Source: Candidatus Gastranaerophilales bacterium (lineage in GTDB: Bacteria > Cyanobacteriota > Vampirovibrionia > Gastranaerophilales > Gastranaerophilaceae). Taken from it: a stretch of DNA of 64,000 nucleotides. Of the stretch, positions 44,907 to 53,730 are shown piece after piece. The stretch is from NCBI GenBank assembly GCA_944326525.1, contig CALVEG010000001.1:310001-374000 (forward strand), in the 5' to 3' direction. Under the pieces are notes generated by a model. The model did no database searches and was not told the DNA's origin. It was given only the letters and a program-made list of their open reading frames with translations. Every line of letters starts with the position of its first letter. Position 1 is the stretch's first letter. The position numbers and the translations under genes are program-made.

Positions 44907-44935
44907 TTGTTATAGTTTGTTTAAAGTAGTATAAT
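44907..44935 (+). promoter_or_regulatory. Near-consensus promoter, leaderless type
   Basis: TTGTTA (44907-44912), 17-base spacer, TATAAT (44930-44935). The hexamer ends six bases before the ATG at 44942, so transcription should begin at the start codon. Confidence 0.7.
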
Positions 44936-44941
44936 CCTGTT

Positions 44942-46093
44942 ATGAAAAAGATAATTTCAGCAGTTTTAATAAGTTCAATGATTTTTACCTCGGCGGCATT
45001 TGCCGATCCTGTTTTTGAAGGTCATGCTGAGTATAGCGATCAATACAGGCAAGAGGCAACGGATCTTTTTACCGGAGAAGTAGAACATCTTGAAAGAAAA
45101 GACATAATTAATATGACTGTCTCACAGGTTTTGGACGGAAGTATTAATATGGAGGGTGATGAGTTTTTTGCTGAAGTTACGAATGAAGTAAGCGGAGATA
45201 AGGGGGTAATCATTCCGAAAGGAACGATTGCGCACGGCAAGATTACTCATTCAGGGGATCCGAAAAGAATGGGAAGGGATGCTTGGTTAGAGCTTTCTTT
45301 TGATTATCTTGTAACTCCTGACGGAAGAGAAATTCCGATTGAAGGTAAGATGACCACAAAACTTCATCCTGCAGTTGAAACTACTAAAATTTTGGTTCAG
45401 GATGTCGGATATACTGTTGCCGGTGGTGCTGTCGGCGGATTGATGGCGTTAAATTGGCTTGGGCTGGAAGCGGCAATTGCTTCTCAAGGATATACTCTTG
45501 CAGGTGGTGCTGCGGTTGGTGGAGCTATAGGGCTTGGAATGGCTTTGATGAGAAAGGGAAATGAAGTCTTAATCGCTCCCGGGGATGAAATTCGAGTAAA
45601 AATTAATACTACGGTTCCATTGCCTGTTTACAAGGATACTGCTCTAAAGCAGCACGAAATTTTTTATCCGGGACTTGATATAAGAATAAGTAATATTGAA
45701 CACGAAGAAGACCCATTTGGCGAATTAAATACAATTACTATAACTCTTTTGATTTCAAATATGTCTGATAAAGATTTTTCAGGTCTGGATATGGCTTTGG
45801 TTAACGATTATAATAAAGTATTTCGCCCGTCAATTTTCGGGGATACCAAGATGATGTTCAGAAAAATTAATTCAGGTGACAAAATTCTTGGAAATATTTC
45901 ATTTACGGTTGATAACATTAACAGAAGTTTTTGGCTTGCTTTTTTTGACAGAAGAAGCGGAACTGCAGTTACAAAAATTTCACTGGATAACGCTTACAGA
46001 AAACTCCCTGAAAAACAAAAGAAGAAAAATATTAAAAAAGCCAGACGTAAAACTAACTACAAAAAAGAGCCCGATCTTCTTGATGATATTTAA
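44942..46093 (+). CDS. Exported protein, unrecognised (383 aa)
   Basis: 383 residues. Sec signal peptide 1-21 (ending SAAFA-DP). A beta-rich segment (about 50-145) has IIPKGTIAHGKITHS and LVTPDGREIPIEGKM, patterns also seen in TraB/VirB10-like outer proteins; this is weak and not asserted. A Gly/Ala-rich zone (about 158-200) could be a glycine-zipper membrane hairpin. A second beta domain (about 205-345) and a Lys-rich tail follow. Probably leaderless. It is adjacent to purA but on its own promoter. Confidence 0.8.
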   Translation: MKKIISAVLISSMIFTSAAFADPVFEGHAEYSDQYRQEATDLFTGEVEHLERKDIINMTVSQVLDGSINMEGDEFFAEVTNEVSGDKGVIIPKGTIAHGKITHSGDPKRMGRDAWLELSFDYLVTPDGREIPIEGKMTTKLHPAVETTKILVQDVGYTVAGGAVGGLMALNWLGLEAAIASQGYTLAGGAAVGGAIGLGMALMRKGNEVLIAPGDEIRVKINTTVPLPVYKDTALKQHEIFYPGLDIRISNIEHEEDPFGELNTITITLLISNMSDKDFSGLDMALVNDYNKVFRPSIFGDTKMMFRKINSGDKILGNISFTVDNINRSFWLAFFDRRSGTAVTKISLDNAYRKLPEKQKKKNIKKARRKTNYKKEPDLLDDI

Positions 46094-46098
46094 CAATT

Positions 46099-46129
46099 TT
46101 GTTTAATTTAATTCCTTTTGTGTTAAAAT
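46099..46129 (+). promoter_or_regulatory. Extended -10 promoter for purA
   Basis: TG-T-TAAAAT (46121-46129) with TTGTTT (46099-46104), spacer 19. Confidence 0.45.
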
Positions 46130-46168
46130 GAATGAGTTGAGATAAGGTTTTTACGGAAGGGATATGAT

Positions 46169-47443
46169 ATGGCAAATAAAGTTGTAGTTGGCTCACAGTG
46201 GGGAGATGAAGGTAAAGCAAAAATTACCGATATATTAGCGCACGATGCTGATTTAATTATTAGGTATCAGGGCGGATGTAATGCAGGACATACTGTTGTT
46301 GCTGATAATAAAACTTTTAAATTCCATCTTATACCGTCGGGTATTTTGTATAAAGGTAAAACCTGCTTTTTAGGTGCAGGAACTGTTATATTACCAGAGT
46401 TTTTTGAAAAAGAAGTTAATGATCTGATTGCAGAAGGTATAGATGTTTCGGGATTGAAAATAAGTCCGCTTGCTTCGATTACGATGCCATATCATACAGA
46501 AATTGACGGATATTCCGAACAAACCGCAGGTAAAGGTAAAATCGGTACTACAAAAAAGGGAATAGGACCGACTTACACTGATAAAGCCGCGAGACTAGGT
46601 TTAAAAGTCGGTGATTTATACAATCTTGAAACTTTAAACGAAAAACTTGATATTATTCTTCCGATAAAAAATAAAATGCTTGAAAAAGTTTATGGACTTC
46701 AGCCATATACAAAAGAATGCGTACTTGCTTTATGCGAAAAATATGCACAGATTTTTAAACCATACGTATGTTTTGAATGGCAGGAGTTGTTGGAAAATTC
46801 TCGCAATAAAACTATTTTATTTGAAGGTGCTCAAGGGGTTATGCTTGATGTGGATTACGGAACTTATCCTTTTGTAACTTCTTCAAATCCGATAGGTGGA
46901 GGTGCTGCTACAGGAAGCGGTTACGGGCCGACTATGATTGATGAGGTTATTGGTGTTGCCAAGGCTTATGTTACAAGAGTCGGTGAAGGACCTTTTGTTA
47001 CTGAATTAAATGATGAAACAGGCGAGAAAATCCGCCAAATTGGTCATGAATTCGGTGTAACAACAGGCAGACCGCGTCGCTGCGGATGGTTTGATGCTGT
47101 TATAATGCGTTATTCTGTTTTGGTTGGCGGGTTAACCTCGATTGCGCTTACAAAAGCTGATGTTTTCGATACTTTTGATGAAATTAAAGTTTGTACGGCT
47201 TATAAAGACATAAGAGATGGAAAAATTTATAAAAATTATCCGACAGATGTATTTATGCATAAATACTTAGAGCCTGTTTACGAAACTCATAAGGGCTGGA
47301 AATCTGATATTTCTCAAATTAGAGAATACGGAAAACTTCCTGAAAATTGCAGAAAATATCTTGAAAGATTGGAAGAACTTCTTGGCGTTCCTGTTTCAAT
47401 AGTTAGCGTTGGACCGGATAGAGAACAAACAATTTTTAAGTAA
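46169..47443 (+). CDS. purA: Adenylosuccinate synthetase
   Basis: 424 residues, normal length. Converts IMP and aspartate to adenylosuccinate with GTP, first committed step to AMP. Seen: SQWGDEGKAKITD (GTP loop, 8-20) with the catalytic Asp and Lys, GGCNAGHTVV with catalytic His, GTTKKGIGPTYTDKAAR (IMP site), EGAQGVMLDVDYGTYPFVTSSN, TTGRPRRCGWFDA, and VGPDREQTI at the C-terminus. Good Shine-Dalgarno (GAAGGG). Confidence 0.98.
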   Translation: MANKVVVGSQWGDEGKAKITDILAHDADLIIRYQGGCNAGHTVVADNKTFKFHLIPSGILYKGKTCFLGAGTVILPEFFEKEVNDLIAEGIDVSGLKISPLASITMPYHTEIDGYSEQTAGKGKIGTTKKGIGPTYTDKAARLGLKVGDLYNLETLNEKLDIILPIKNKMLEKVYGLQPYTKECVLALCEKYAQIFKPYVCFEWQELLENSRNKTILFEGAQGVMLDVDYGTYPFVTSSNPIGGGAATGSGYGPTMIDEVIGVAKAYVTRVGEGPFVTELNDETGEKIRQIGHEFGVTTGRPRRCGWFDAVIMRYSVLVGGLTSIALTKADVFDTFDEIKVCTAYKDIRDGKIYKNYPTDVFMHKYLEPVYETHKGWKSDISQIREYGKLPENCRKYLERLEELLGVPVSIVSVGPDREQTIFK

Positions 47444-47549
47444 ATTAGAATATCTGATAGATGACTTTTAGGGATATAAAAATTTACAAAAAGGCAATTT
47501 TTATTGTTCTTGTGTTTTTATAATCATATAAGTTAGGAAGGAAAAGTGT

Positions 47550-50378
47550 ATGATAAGAATTACCCCAAGTTTTGGCTCTGGAGAAATAGCTTCATTGCAG
47601 GCTTCATCTTCAGTGCAGAACAAGCCAAAACCCGTAACAGATCCGTCAAAAGAGATTAAATCTTTGCCGAATGTTACACCTGATTATGCGGTTAAGACGC
47701 CTTTGAAATACTCAAAAATAGGGAAATTTGAGCTTCCTTTCGACCTTGAAGCATCTTTGTATAAGCTTTCTAACGGGCAGAGAGTAGTAATTGTGCCCAA
47801 AGAAGGCAAAACCGTTGTTAAAACCTATGTAAATACAGGTTCAATGAATGAACCTGATAATTTAAGAGGTATAAGCCATTATATTGAACATAATCTTTTT
47901 AACGGCTCAGAGGGGCTTGGTGCCGGGGACTTTTTTAAGAAGGTTGATGAGATGGGTGCTAATACCAATGCAAGTACAGGATTTTCCGAAACTAACTATT
48001 TTATAAGTTCAAATTTATTAGAAAAAGAAGATTTGGAGCAAAAAATAAAGCTTCATGCCTCAATGCTTGAGACCCCAAAATTTTCTGAGGATATGCTTGA
48101 AAAAGAAAAGGGAATTGTTAATTCTGAAATAAACATGATAACAGGAGATCCTGTAAATGTCGGTTTAAATAAAGCTTTGAAAAATTTATATCAAATTCAG
48201 ACCAAATCTGTTGATATGATAGGTGGCACGACTTCAAATATTACAAATCTTACAAGGGAAGATGTCGTGAATTATTTTAACAACAATTATTATCCTGCGA
48301 ATATGATAACTGTTGTTACAGGCGAAGTTGATCCTGAAAAAACTATAGGTTTAATTGCAAAACATTTTAGTTTGAATAAGCGTCCGCCAGAGTCGAGATA
48401 TAATGAGAAACTTAGCCCTATTGAAAAACCTGTTCGAGAAGATTTAATTTCAGATAAGGCAACAGCAACGACTGTAATCCTTGCTTTTAACGGACCAAAA
48501 AATAACGACGCAAAAGAGAAAATTTTGTCGCAAGCTTTAGCTCAAATTTTAACAATGTCAAAAACTTCTCGTATTGACAAAAAGCTGAAGGATTTAAACA
48601 GCAGCTCCATTACTCAAATTGAGCGTATAAGTACAAAACCTAATGATGGTCGTGCGATTATGATTATGGCCGACGGAACGGAAGAAAATTCTGAAAAGAT
48701 TATAAAAACGATTTATAATGAAATTGCGCAAATTTCGACAAATCCGCCATCAGAAGAAGAATTAAATGTTGTTAAAAAACGTATGCTTAAAGAATTTTCA
48801 AATCTTTTTGAATATTCAGCATACACTAATGCCCTAATCGGTGGAGTTTTTCTTGATAATGATCTTAATATGATGACAGATTTTGCCAAAACAGTAAACT
48901 CAATTACACCTCAAGATATAACAGAAGCAGCCAAAAAATATTTAGACTTAAATAAGTGTTCAATGACTGTTGTTCACCCGTCAACAGCAACCCAGGAAAG
49001 TATTAAAGAAAATTACAATAAAGCATCAGGTGTTGCATTTTCAGGATCTGCTGTTAAAAAACAGGCGGTTAATATGGATACAGTAAAAGAATATCGTCTG
49101 AATAATAATTTTGAAGTCGTTCTTCATGATACCAAAAATGATAATGCTTGTTTTGATATTCTTTATTCAAACAGTATTTTGCCTAAAAATGTTAAACCTG
49201 CAGCAGCTTCCTTGTTATTCAAAATTTTAAATTCAGGTTCTATAAATAAATCAGAAATAGAATTCCAACAGGAATTGGATAAAGATTCAATAGATATGAT
49301 GTTTGCTTCAGGTCAAACAGATTTGATGGTGAAATCAAGTTTTTCTGCAGGCGATATGCAAAAGGCTTTAAAATCAGCAAAGGAAGTTTTGCAAACTCCA
49401 AGATTTAAACAAACAACTTTAGATAAAATGAAAAGCGAGTTAAAAGATGAAATTCTAACTTCAGAGAAAACCGCTAATGATAAGCTTTTGCCGGAGTTGT
49501 ATAAGGGAATACAGAGCGGATATTCAAAAGAGGAAATTTTAAATTCAATTGATTCCGTAACTTTGGATGATTTGAAGAACTTGTATGACTTTATAATCAA
49601 AAACGGGCAGGCAAATATAGTTGTATCAGCGCCGTTTTCGCAGAAACCTGAATTAAAACAGCTTGTATTTGATGAGATTGCGGCTTTGCCGAAAGTTGCG
49701 CCAAAAAATTCAGATATAGCTAAAGTTTATACAGAAAATCCAGAAACAAAAGTTTTGACGGATATTTATGCAAAACCGCAGGCGCATATAATTAAAGCTT
49801 ACAAATTTCCTGTTAATCAGAATATAAAAGATGAAATTACTCTAAACCTTTTAGATACAATTTTGGGTGGAAATCCATCATCAAGACTTTTCCAAGATTT
49901 GAGAGAAAGTCAGAAACTTGCATATTCTGTTCACTCCAGAATTAATATCGTTGGCGATATCGGAGTAATGGAGCTTGAAATTGGCACAACGACAGAAAAT
50001 AAAGATACTGGCGAAGTTAGTTTTGACAACTTGAAAAAATCAATAGATGGTTTTAATAAGCATATTCAAAAAATGAAAACAGAACATGTTACAGATGCCG
50101 AACTTGAAAATGCAAAGCGCAGTCTAAAAAATTCCGTGTTAAATTCAAACGAGTCAAACAGCGGCAAAAATAAATCCATCGGATATGGTCTTATTTCACC
50201 TTATGGAATAGGCCAAGAAAATTTAATTCTTGAAACTATAGACAGTATAACCGCAGATGATATTTATAATGCTGCAAATTACATATTTAAAGGTAAACCG
50301 GTTTATTCTATTTTGGCAACCGAAAATACTCTGAATGCAAATAAAGAATTTTTGGATTCATTGAGCAAATCAGAGTAA
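47550..50378 (+). CDS. Tandem M16 zinc metallopeptidase
   Basis: 942 residues with two M16 (pitrilysin/processing peptidase) units. The first is active-type: inverted zinc motif HYIEH near residue 110, third ligand Glu in EKGIVNSEINMI downstream. The second (about 500-942) lacks the zinc motif and keeps the GGNPSSRLFQDLRESQKLAYSV hallmark, as in other two-domain M16 proteins. N-terminus MIRITPSFGSGE carries the FG signature seen in several neighbours; no Sec signal. Probable role: peptide degradation. Shine-Dalgarno AGGAAGGAAA. Confidence 0.9.
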   Translation: MIRITPSFGSGEIASLQASSSVQNKPKPVTDPSKEIKSLPNVTPDYAVKTPLKYSKIGKFELPFDLEASLYKLSNGQRVVIVPKEGKTVVKTYVNTGSMNEPDNLRGISHYIEHNLFNGSEGLGAGDFFKKVDEMGANTNASTGFSETNYFISSNLLEKEDLEQKIKLHASMLETPKFSEDMLEKEKGIVNSEINMITGDPVNVGLNKALKNLYQIQTKSVDMIGGTTSNITNLTREDVVNYFNNNYYPANMITVVTGEVDPEKTIGLIAKHFSLNKRPPESRYNEKLSPIEKPVREDLISDKATATTVILAFNGPKNNDAKEKILSQALAQILTMSKTSRIDKKLKDLNSSSITQIERISTKPNDGRAIMIMADGTEENSEKIIKTIYNEIAQISTNPPSEEELNVVKKRMLKEFSNLFEYSAYTNALIGGVFLDNDLNMMTDFAKTVNSITPQDITEAAKKYLDLNKCSMTVVHPSTATQESIKENYNKASGVAFSGSAVKKQAVNMDTVKEYRLNNNFEVVLHDTKNDNACFDILYSNSILPKNVKPAAASLLFKILNSGSINKSEIEFQQELDKDSIDMMFASGQTDLMVKSSFSAGDMQKALKSAKEVLQTPRFKQTTLDKMKSELKDEILTSEKTANDKLLPELYKGIQSGYSKEEILNSIDSVTLDDLKNLYDFIIKNGQANIVVSAPFSQKPELKQLVFDEIAALPKVAPKNSDIAKVYTENPETKVLTDIYAKPQAHIIKAYKFPVNQNIKDEITLNLLDTILGGNPSSRLFQDLRESQKLAYSVHSRINIVGDIGVMELEIGTTTENKDTGEVSFDNLKKSIDGFNKHIQKMKTEHVTDAELENAKRSLKNSVLNSNESNSGKNKSIGYGLISPYGIGQENLILETIDSITADDIYNAANYIFKGKPVYSILATENTLNANKEFLDSLSKSE

Positions 50379-50403
50379 ATTCGGGTTTGAAAATGTCTTT
50401 TAT

Positions 50404-50607
50404 CTAATCAAATTTTGAAAGATCTCTGTATGCTGTAATCGCATAAATTATAGCTGAAACTCCGACAAGAATGTAAACGGTTCTGGCTAAGAATGTCATA
50501 TCTCCAAATATTAAAGCTACAAGATCAATACCGAAAGCTCCTACAAGTCCCCAGTTAATAGCACCGATAAGAACAAGAATAAATGTGATAATTTTTAAAA
50601 TATGCAT
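50404..50607 (-). CDS. DUF378 small membrane protein
   Basis: 67 residues with two membrane spans. DUF378 markers: ILVLIGAINWGLVGAFGIDLVA near the N-terminus and ARTVYILVGVSAI in the second span. Function unknown across bacteria. Shine-Dalgarno AAAGGAG; monocistronic. Confidence 0.9.
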   Translation of the reverse strand: MHILKIITFILVLIGAINWGLVGAFGIDLVALIFGDMTFLARTVYILVGVSAIIYAITAYRDLSKFD

Positions 50608-50712
50608 AATAAAATCTCCTTTTATGCATAATATAAATTATTCCAGTTTTATTTCCATTCGCTAAAATGTTATTATCCACTTTTATATATTTGATAAAAA
50701 CAAACAATTAAA

Positions 50713-50746
50713 AAACAAGCCCGAAAATAATTTCGGACTTGTTTAA
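50713..50746 (-). terminator. Intrinsic terminator after gap
   Basis: Stem AAACAAGCCCGAAA / TTTCGGACTTGTTT with one mismatch and a 4-base loop. Confidence 0.82.
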
Positions 50747-50768
50747 AATTTTATAAGTTATTTAAAAA

Positions 50769-51773
50769 TTATAACTTAGAAGCAACCATCAAAGTAGTTT
50801 CAGCTAAACGAGTTGAATAACCCATTTCGTTGTCATACCAAGAAATAATTTTAACTTGGTTTCCGCCCATTACACGAGTTAATAGAGCATCAACTGTAGA
50901 TGATTGAGAAGTTCCGATGTAGTCAGAAGATACAAGCGGTTCTTCAGTGTAGCAAAGAACGTGTCCGTCAGCACCTTCTTTTAATGCTGCGTTAACTTCT
51001 TCAACTGTAACATCTTTAGAAAGTTCAAATACAACGTCAACTAAAGAAACGTCTGGAGTAGGAACTCTCATAGCGAAACCGTCCAATTTACCTTTAAGTT
51101 GTGGTAAAACAAGAGCAACAGCTTTAGCAGCACCTGTTTTAGTTGGAACGATGTTAAGAGCACCAGCTCTTGCACGACGAGGATCTTTGTGACCTGCATC
51201 AAGAATTCTTTGGTCACCTGTGTATGAGTGAACAGTTGTCATCAAACCTTTAACGATACCGAATTTTTCATCAATAACTTTAGCAACAGGAGCTAAGCAG
51301 TTTGTTGTACAAGAAGCCATTGAAATTACATTGTGTTTAGCCGGATCGTATTCTTTTTCGTTAACGCCTAAAACGATAGTTTTATCTTCGTTAGTAGCAG
51401 GAGCTGAAATGATAACTTTTTTAGCACCAGCTGCGATGTGAGCTTTAGCTTTTTCAGCATCTGTGAAGAAACCTGTTGATTCTACAACAACTTCAACACC
51501 AAGATCTTTCCAAGGCAATTGAGCAGGATCTTTTTCTGCGAAGAATTTAATTTTTTTACCGTTTACGATGATACCTTCTTCATAAGCTTCTACAGTACCG
51601 TCAAATTTGCCCATAACTGAGTCATATTTGAAAATACGTGCAGCATCTTCAGGTTTCAAACCTGGGTCGTTGATTGCTACATAATTAATTTTGTCAAAAA
51701 TACCTTCTCTGATAGCGGCTCTCAATGTGTTACGGCCTATTCTACCAAAACCGTTAATTGCTACATTTACCAT
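50769..51773 (-). CDS. gap: Glyceraldehyde-3-phosphate dehydrogenase
   Basis: 334 residues, type I. Interconverts glyceraldehyde-3-phosphate and 1,3-bisphosphoglycerate. NAD motif GFGRIGRN (8-15), catalytic Cys in SMASCTTNCLAPVAK (about 152), DGFAMRVPTP, and the C-terminal WYDNEMGYSTR. An Asp after the second strand (VAINDPG) fits NAD rather than NADP preference, thus a glycolytic rather than photosynthetic type; that is inference. Strong Shine-Dalgarno (AAGGAG). Confidence 0.98.
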   Translation of the reverse strand: MVNVAINGFGRIGRNTLRAAIREGIFDKINYVAINDPGLKPEDAARIFKYDSVMGKFDGTVEAYEEGIIVNGKKIKFFAEKDPAQLPWKDLGVEVVVESTGFFTDAEKAKAHIAAGAKKVIISAPATNEDKTIVLGVNEKEYDPAKHNVISMASCTTNCLAPVAKVIDEKFGIVKGLMTTVHSYTGDQRILDAGHKDPRRARAGALNIVPTKTGAAKAVALVLPQLKGKLDGFAMRVPTPDVSLVDVVFELSKDVTVEEVNAALKEGADGHVLCYTEEPLVSSDYIGTSQSSTVDALLTRVMGGNQVKIISWYDNEMGYSTRLAETTLMVASKL

Positions 51774-51801
51774 AAGTCTTTACTCCTTCTTATTATGTAA
51801 A

Positions 51802-51831
51802 TCTATAACATGTAATTTATAACATCAACAA
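51802..51831 (-). promoter_or_regulatory. Candidate promoter for gap
   Basis: TTGTTG (51826-51831), spacer 18, TG-T-TATAGA (51802-51810) on the minus strand. Confidence 0.45.
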
Positions 51832-51922
51832 AAAAACTAATCAATAGGTTTAGTCCTTTTGAATTATTAAGAAATAGTTAATATTTTGTTTTATTTAGTT
51901 ATTAAAATATTTATTTTTGGTG

Positions 51923-51928
51923 TAATAT
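51923..51928 (+). promoter_or_regulatory. -10 hexamer directly before small membrane protein gene
   Basis: TAATAT preceded by TG; it ends six bases before the ATG at 51935. No Shine-Dalgarno. Confidence 0.45.
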
Positions 51929-51934
51929 TTTACT

Positions 51935-52264
51935 ATGAAGGTAGTATCAATAAAAAGTTCAAATAATTTTTCAGGTGTTTCGCAATCTCGCAAAAGCTGG
52001 CTTGATCGAATTCACGAAAACACAAGAAATAATGCGGATATGACAGATGCTATTGTTGTTCCGAGAACCATTTTTAAAGGTTACTTAGGAATAATGACTG
52101 GAACAACTATTGTGACGCTTGGCGGGCTTGTCAATAAAGCAAAGCATCCGAACATTTTCAAAGGAACAATGGCGGCTGGGCTTTTAACTTCATTTTATGG
52201 AACTTGGGCTTTTGTAAGACCGTTTATTGTAAAAGATGCCAAAGGGGTTGAAAAAGTGAAGTAA
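51935..52264 (+). CDS. Small membrane protein, unrecognised (109 aa)
   Basis: 109 residues with two hydrophobic segments (about 48-66, 77-98). The N-terminus MKVVSIKSSNNFSGVSQSRK resembles the starts of the FG-signature proteins (FSG here). Its stop codon abuts that of radA on the other strand (TAA/TTA at 52262-52267). Function unknown. Confidence 0.72.
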   Translation: MKVVSIKSSNNFSGVSQSRKSWLDRIHENTRNNADMTDAIVVPRTIFKGYLGIMTGTTIVTLGGLVNKAKHPNIFKGTMAAGLLTSFYGTWAFVRPFIVKDAKGVEKVK

Positions 52265-53638
52265 TTACTGCGGTGAAACGCAGGCGGTAATTGCATCCAT
52301 AAGCCGCTTAACCTTAACAATTTCAATTTTTCCTATGTTTTCTGGGACATCGTTTGCATAAGGAATAATTGCTTTTTTAAATCCTGTTGCAATAGCTTCG
52401 TTAAGTCGCTTTTCGATATTGTTTACGGGATGAATTTCTCCTGATAATCCTATTTCGCCAATAATTACGGTTTGGCTGTCTACAACTACATCTCTTGCGC
52501 AAGTTGCAACTGCAATTGCAATTCCTAAATCAGCGCTTGGCTCATCAACTTCAATTCCGCCCGTAACGTTTACATAAACATCTTGTTTTGAAAGGTTTAG
52601 ACCAATTCTCTTTTCTAAGACAGCAAGAATTTGGTGAAGTCTGCTTAAATCTACTCCGTTTGTAACTCGTCTTGGGGCTGCGTATGGAGTAGTTCCCACA
52701 AGAGCTTGAATTTCGACAAGAAGCGGTCGGGTTCCTTCGTTTGTGACAATAATTGCGCTTCCTGGAGCCGCTACTTGAGAGCGTTCGTTCAAAAATAATT
52801 CATTCGGATTTGTGACGCAGTTTAAACCGTCTTCTTTCATTTCAAAAATCCCGACTTCTGATGTGTTGCCGAATCTGTTTTTCATTGAGCGAAGCATTCT
52901 ATAGGATTTGTATTTGTCACCTTCAAAATAAATAACTGTATCGACCATGTGTTCAAGAACTTTAGGCCCTGCAATGCTTCCTTCTTTTGTAACATGACCT
53001 ATTACAACTGTTGTTATATTGCGGCTTTTTGCAATATGCATTAATATATTACAACACTCTCTTATTTGAGAAACGCTTCCTGCTGTACTTGCGGCATTGT
53101 TTGAATAAATTGCTTGAATACTGTCTATAACTACAAAATCAGGCATAAGTTCTTCGATTTGGATTTTAATATTTTCCATATTTGTTTGGGGGTAAATAAA
53201 CAAATTATCAGAATTAATCTTAAGTCTATTTGCTCTAAGTTTAAGTTGGTTTGCACTTTCTTCTGCCGATATATACAGAACTTTTTTACCGCATTTGCAT
53301 AATTCACCACAAGTTTGAAGTGTAATGGTAGATTTTCCGATTCCCGGATCTCCGGCCAGAAGTACGAGTGAACCTTGAACAAAACCGCCTCCTAGTATTC
53401 TGTCAAATTCAGGAATATTTGTGCTTATTCGAACACCTTCATCTACTTCAATTTCTTTTAGAAGTTTAGGTTTTTCAGTGTTTATAAACTCATTAGCGGT
53501 TGCATTTGGCATTTTAGCTGAAAATTGTACTTCTTCAGTTAAGCTTCCCCAGCTTCCGCATTCGGGGCACTTGCCAAGGTAACCTGCGGTTTCATAACCA
53601 CATTCGGAGCATATCCATTTAGATTTAACTTTTGCCAT
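52265..53638 (-). CDS. radA: DNA recombination/repair protein RadA (Sms)
   Basis: 457 residues. Branch-migration ATPase. C4 zinc finger CSECGYETAGYLGKCPEC (10-27), Walker A AGDPGIGKST (about 94), Walker B FVVIDSIQAIYS, the RadA-specific KNRFG (about 252-256), then a Lon-protease-like domain (about 330-457) with GGIEVDEPSADLGIAIAV, lacking the Lon Ser-Lys dyad as usual. No Shine-Dalgarno; a strong promoter ends seven bases before the ATG. Confidence 0.96.
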   Translation of the reverse strand: MAKVKSKWICSECGYETAGYLGKCPECGSWGSLTEEVQFSAKMPNATANEFINTEKPKLLKEIEVDEGVRISTNIPEFDRILGGGFVQGSLVLLAGDPGIGKSTITLQTCGELCKCGKKVLYISAEESANQLKLRANRLKINSDNLFIYPQTNMENIKIQIEELMPDFVVIDSIQAIYSNNAASTAGSVSQIRECCNILMHIAKSRNITTVVIGHVTKEGSIAGPKVLEHMVDTVIYFEGDKYKSYRMLRSMKNRFGNTSEVGIFEMKEDGLNCVTNPNELFLNERSQVAAPGSAIIVTNEGTRPLLVEIQALVGTTPYAAPRRVTNGVDLSRLHQILAVLEKRIGLNLSKQDVYVNVTGGIEVDEPSADLGIAIAVATCARDVVVDSQTVIIGEIGLSGEIHPVNNIEKRLNEAIATGFKKAIIPYANDVPENIGKIEIVKVKRLMDAITACVSPQ

Positions 53639-53645
53639 AAATTGA

Positions 53646-53674
53646 TTATATTATTGTTGTTTTTTTTAGTCAAT
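53646..53674 (-). promoter_or_regulatory. Near-consensus promoter for radA, leaderless type
   Basis: TTGACT (minus strand, 53669-53674), 17-base spacer, TATAAT (53646-53651), ending seven bases before the ATG at 53638. Confidence 0.72.
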
Positions 53675-53683
53675 CGTTATGAA

Positions 53684-53716
53684 AAAAGGGCGCCGCATTT
53701 GCGGCGCCCTTTTTAT
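53684..53716 (-). terminator. Strong terminator of the secreted-protein gene
   Basis: 15-bp perfect stem AAAAAGGGCGCCGCA / TGCGGCGCCCTTTTT with a 2-base loop. It ends the minus-strand gene starting at 54876, just before the radA promoter. Confidence 0.93.
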
Positions 53717-53730
53717 ATTATCGTAATTTG

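Noticed and set aside
47478-47503. Terminator after purA (AAAAATT...AATTTTT)
   Set aside because: The stem is only A-T pairs with a long loop, too weak to support.
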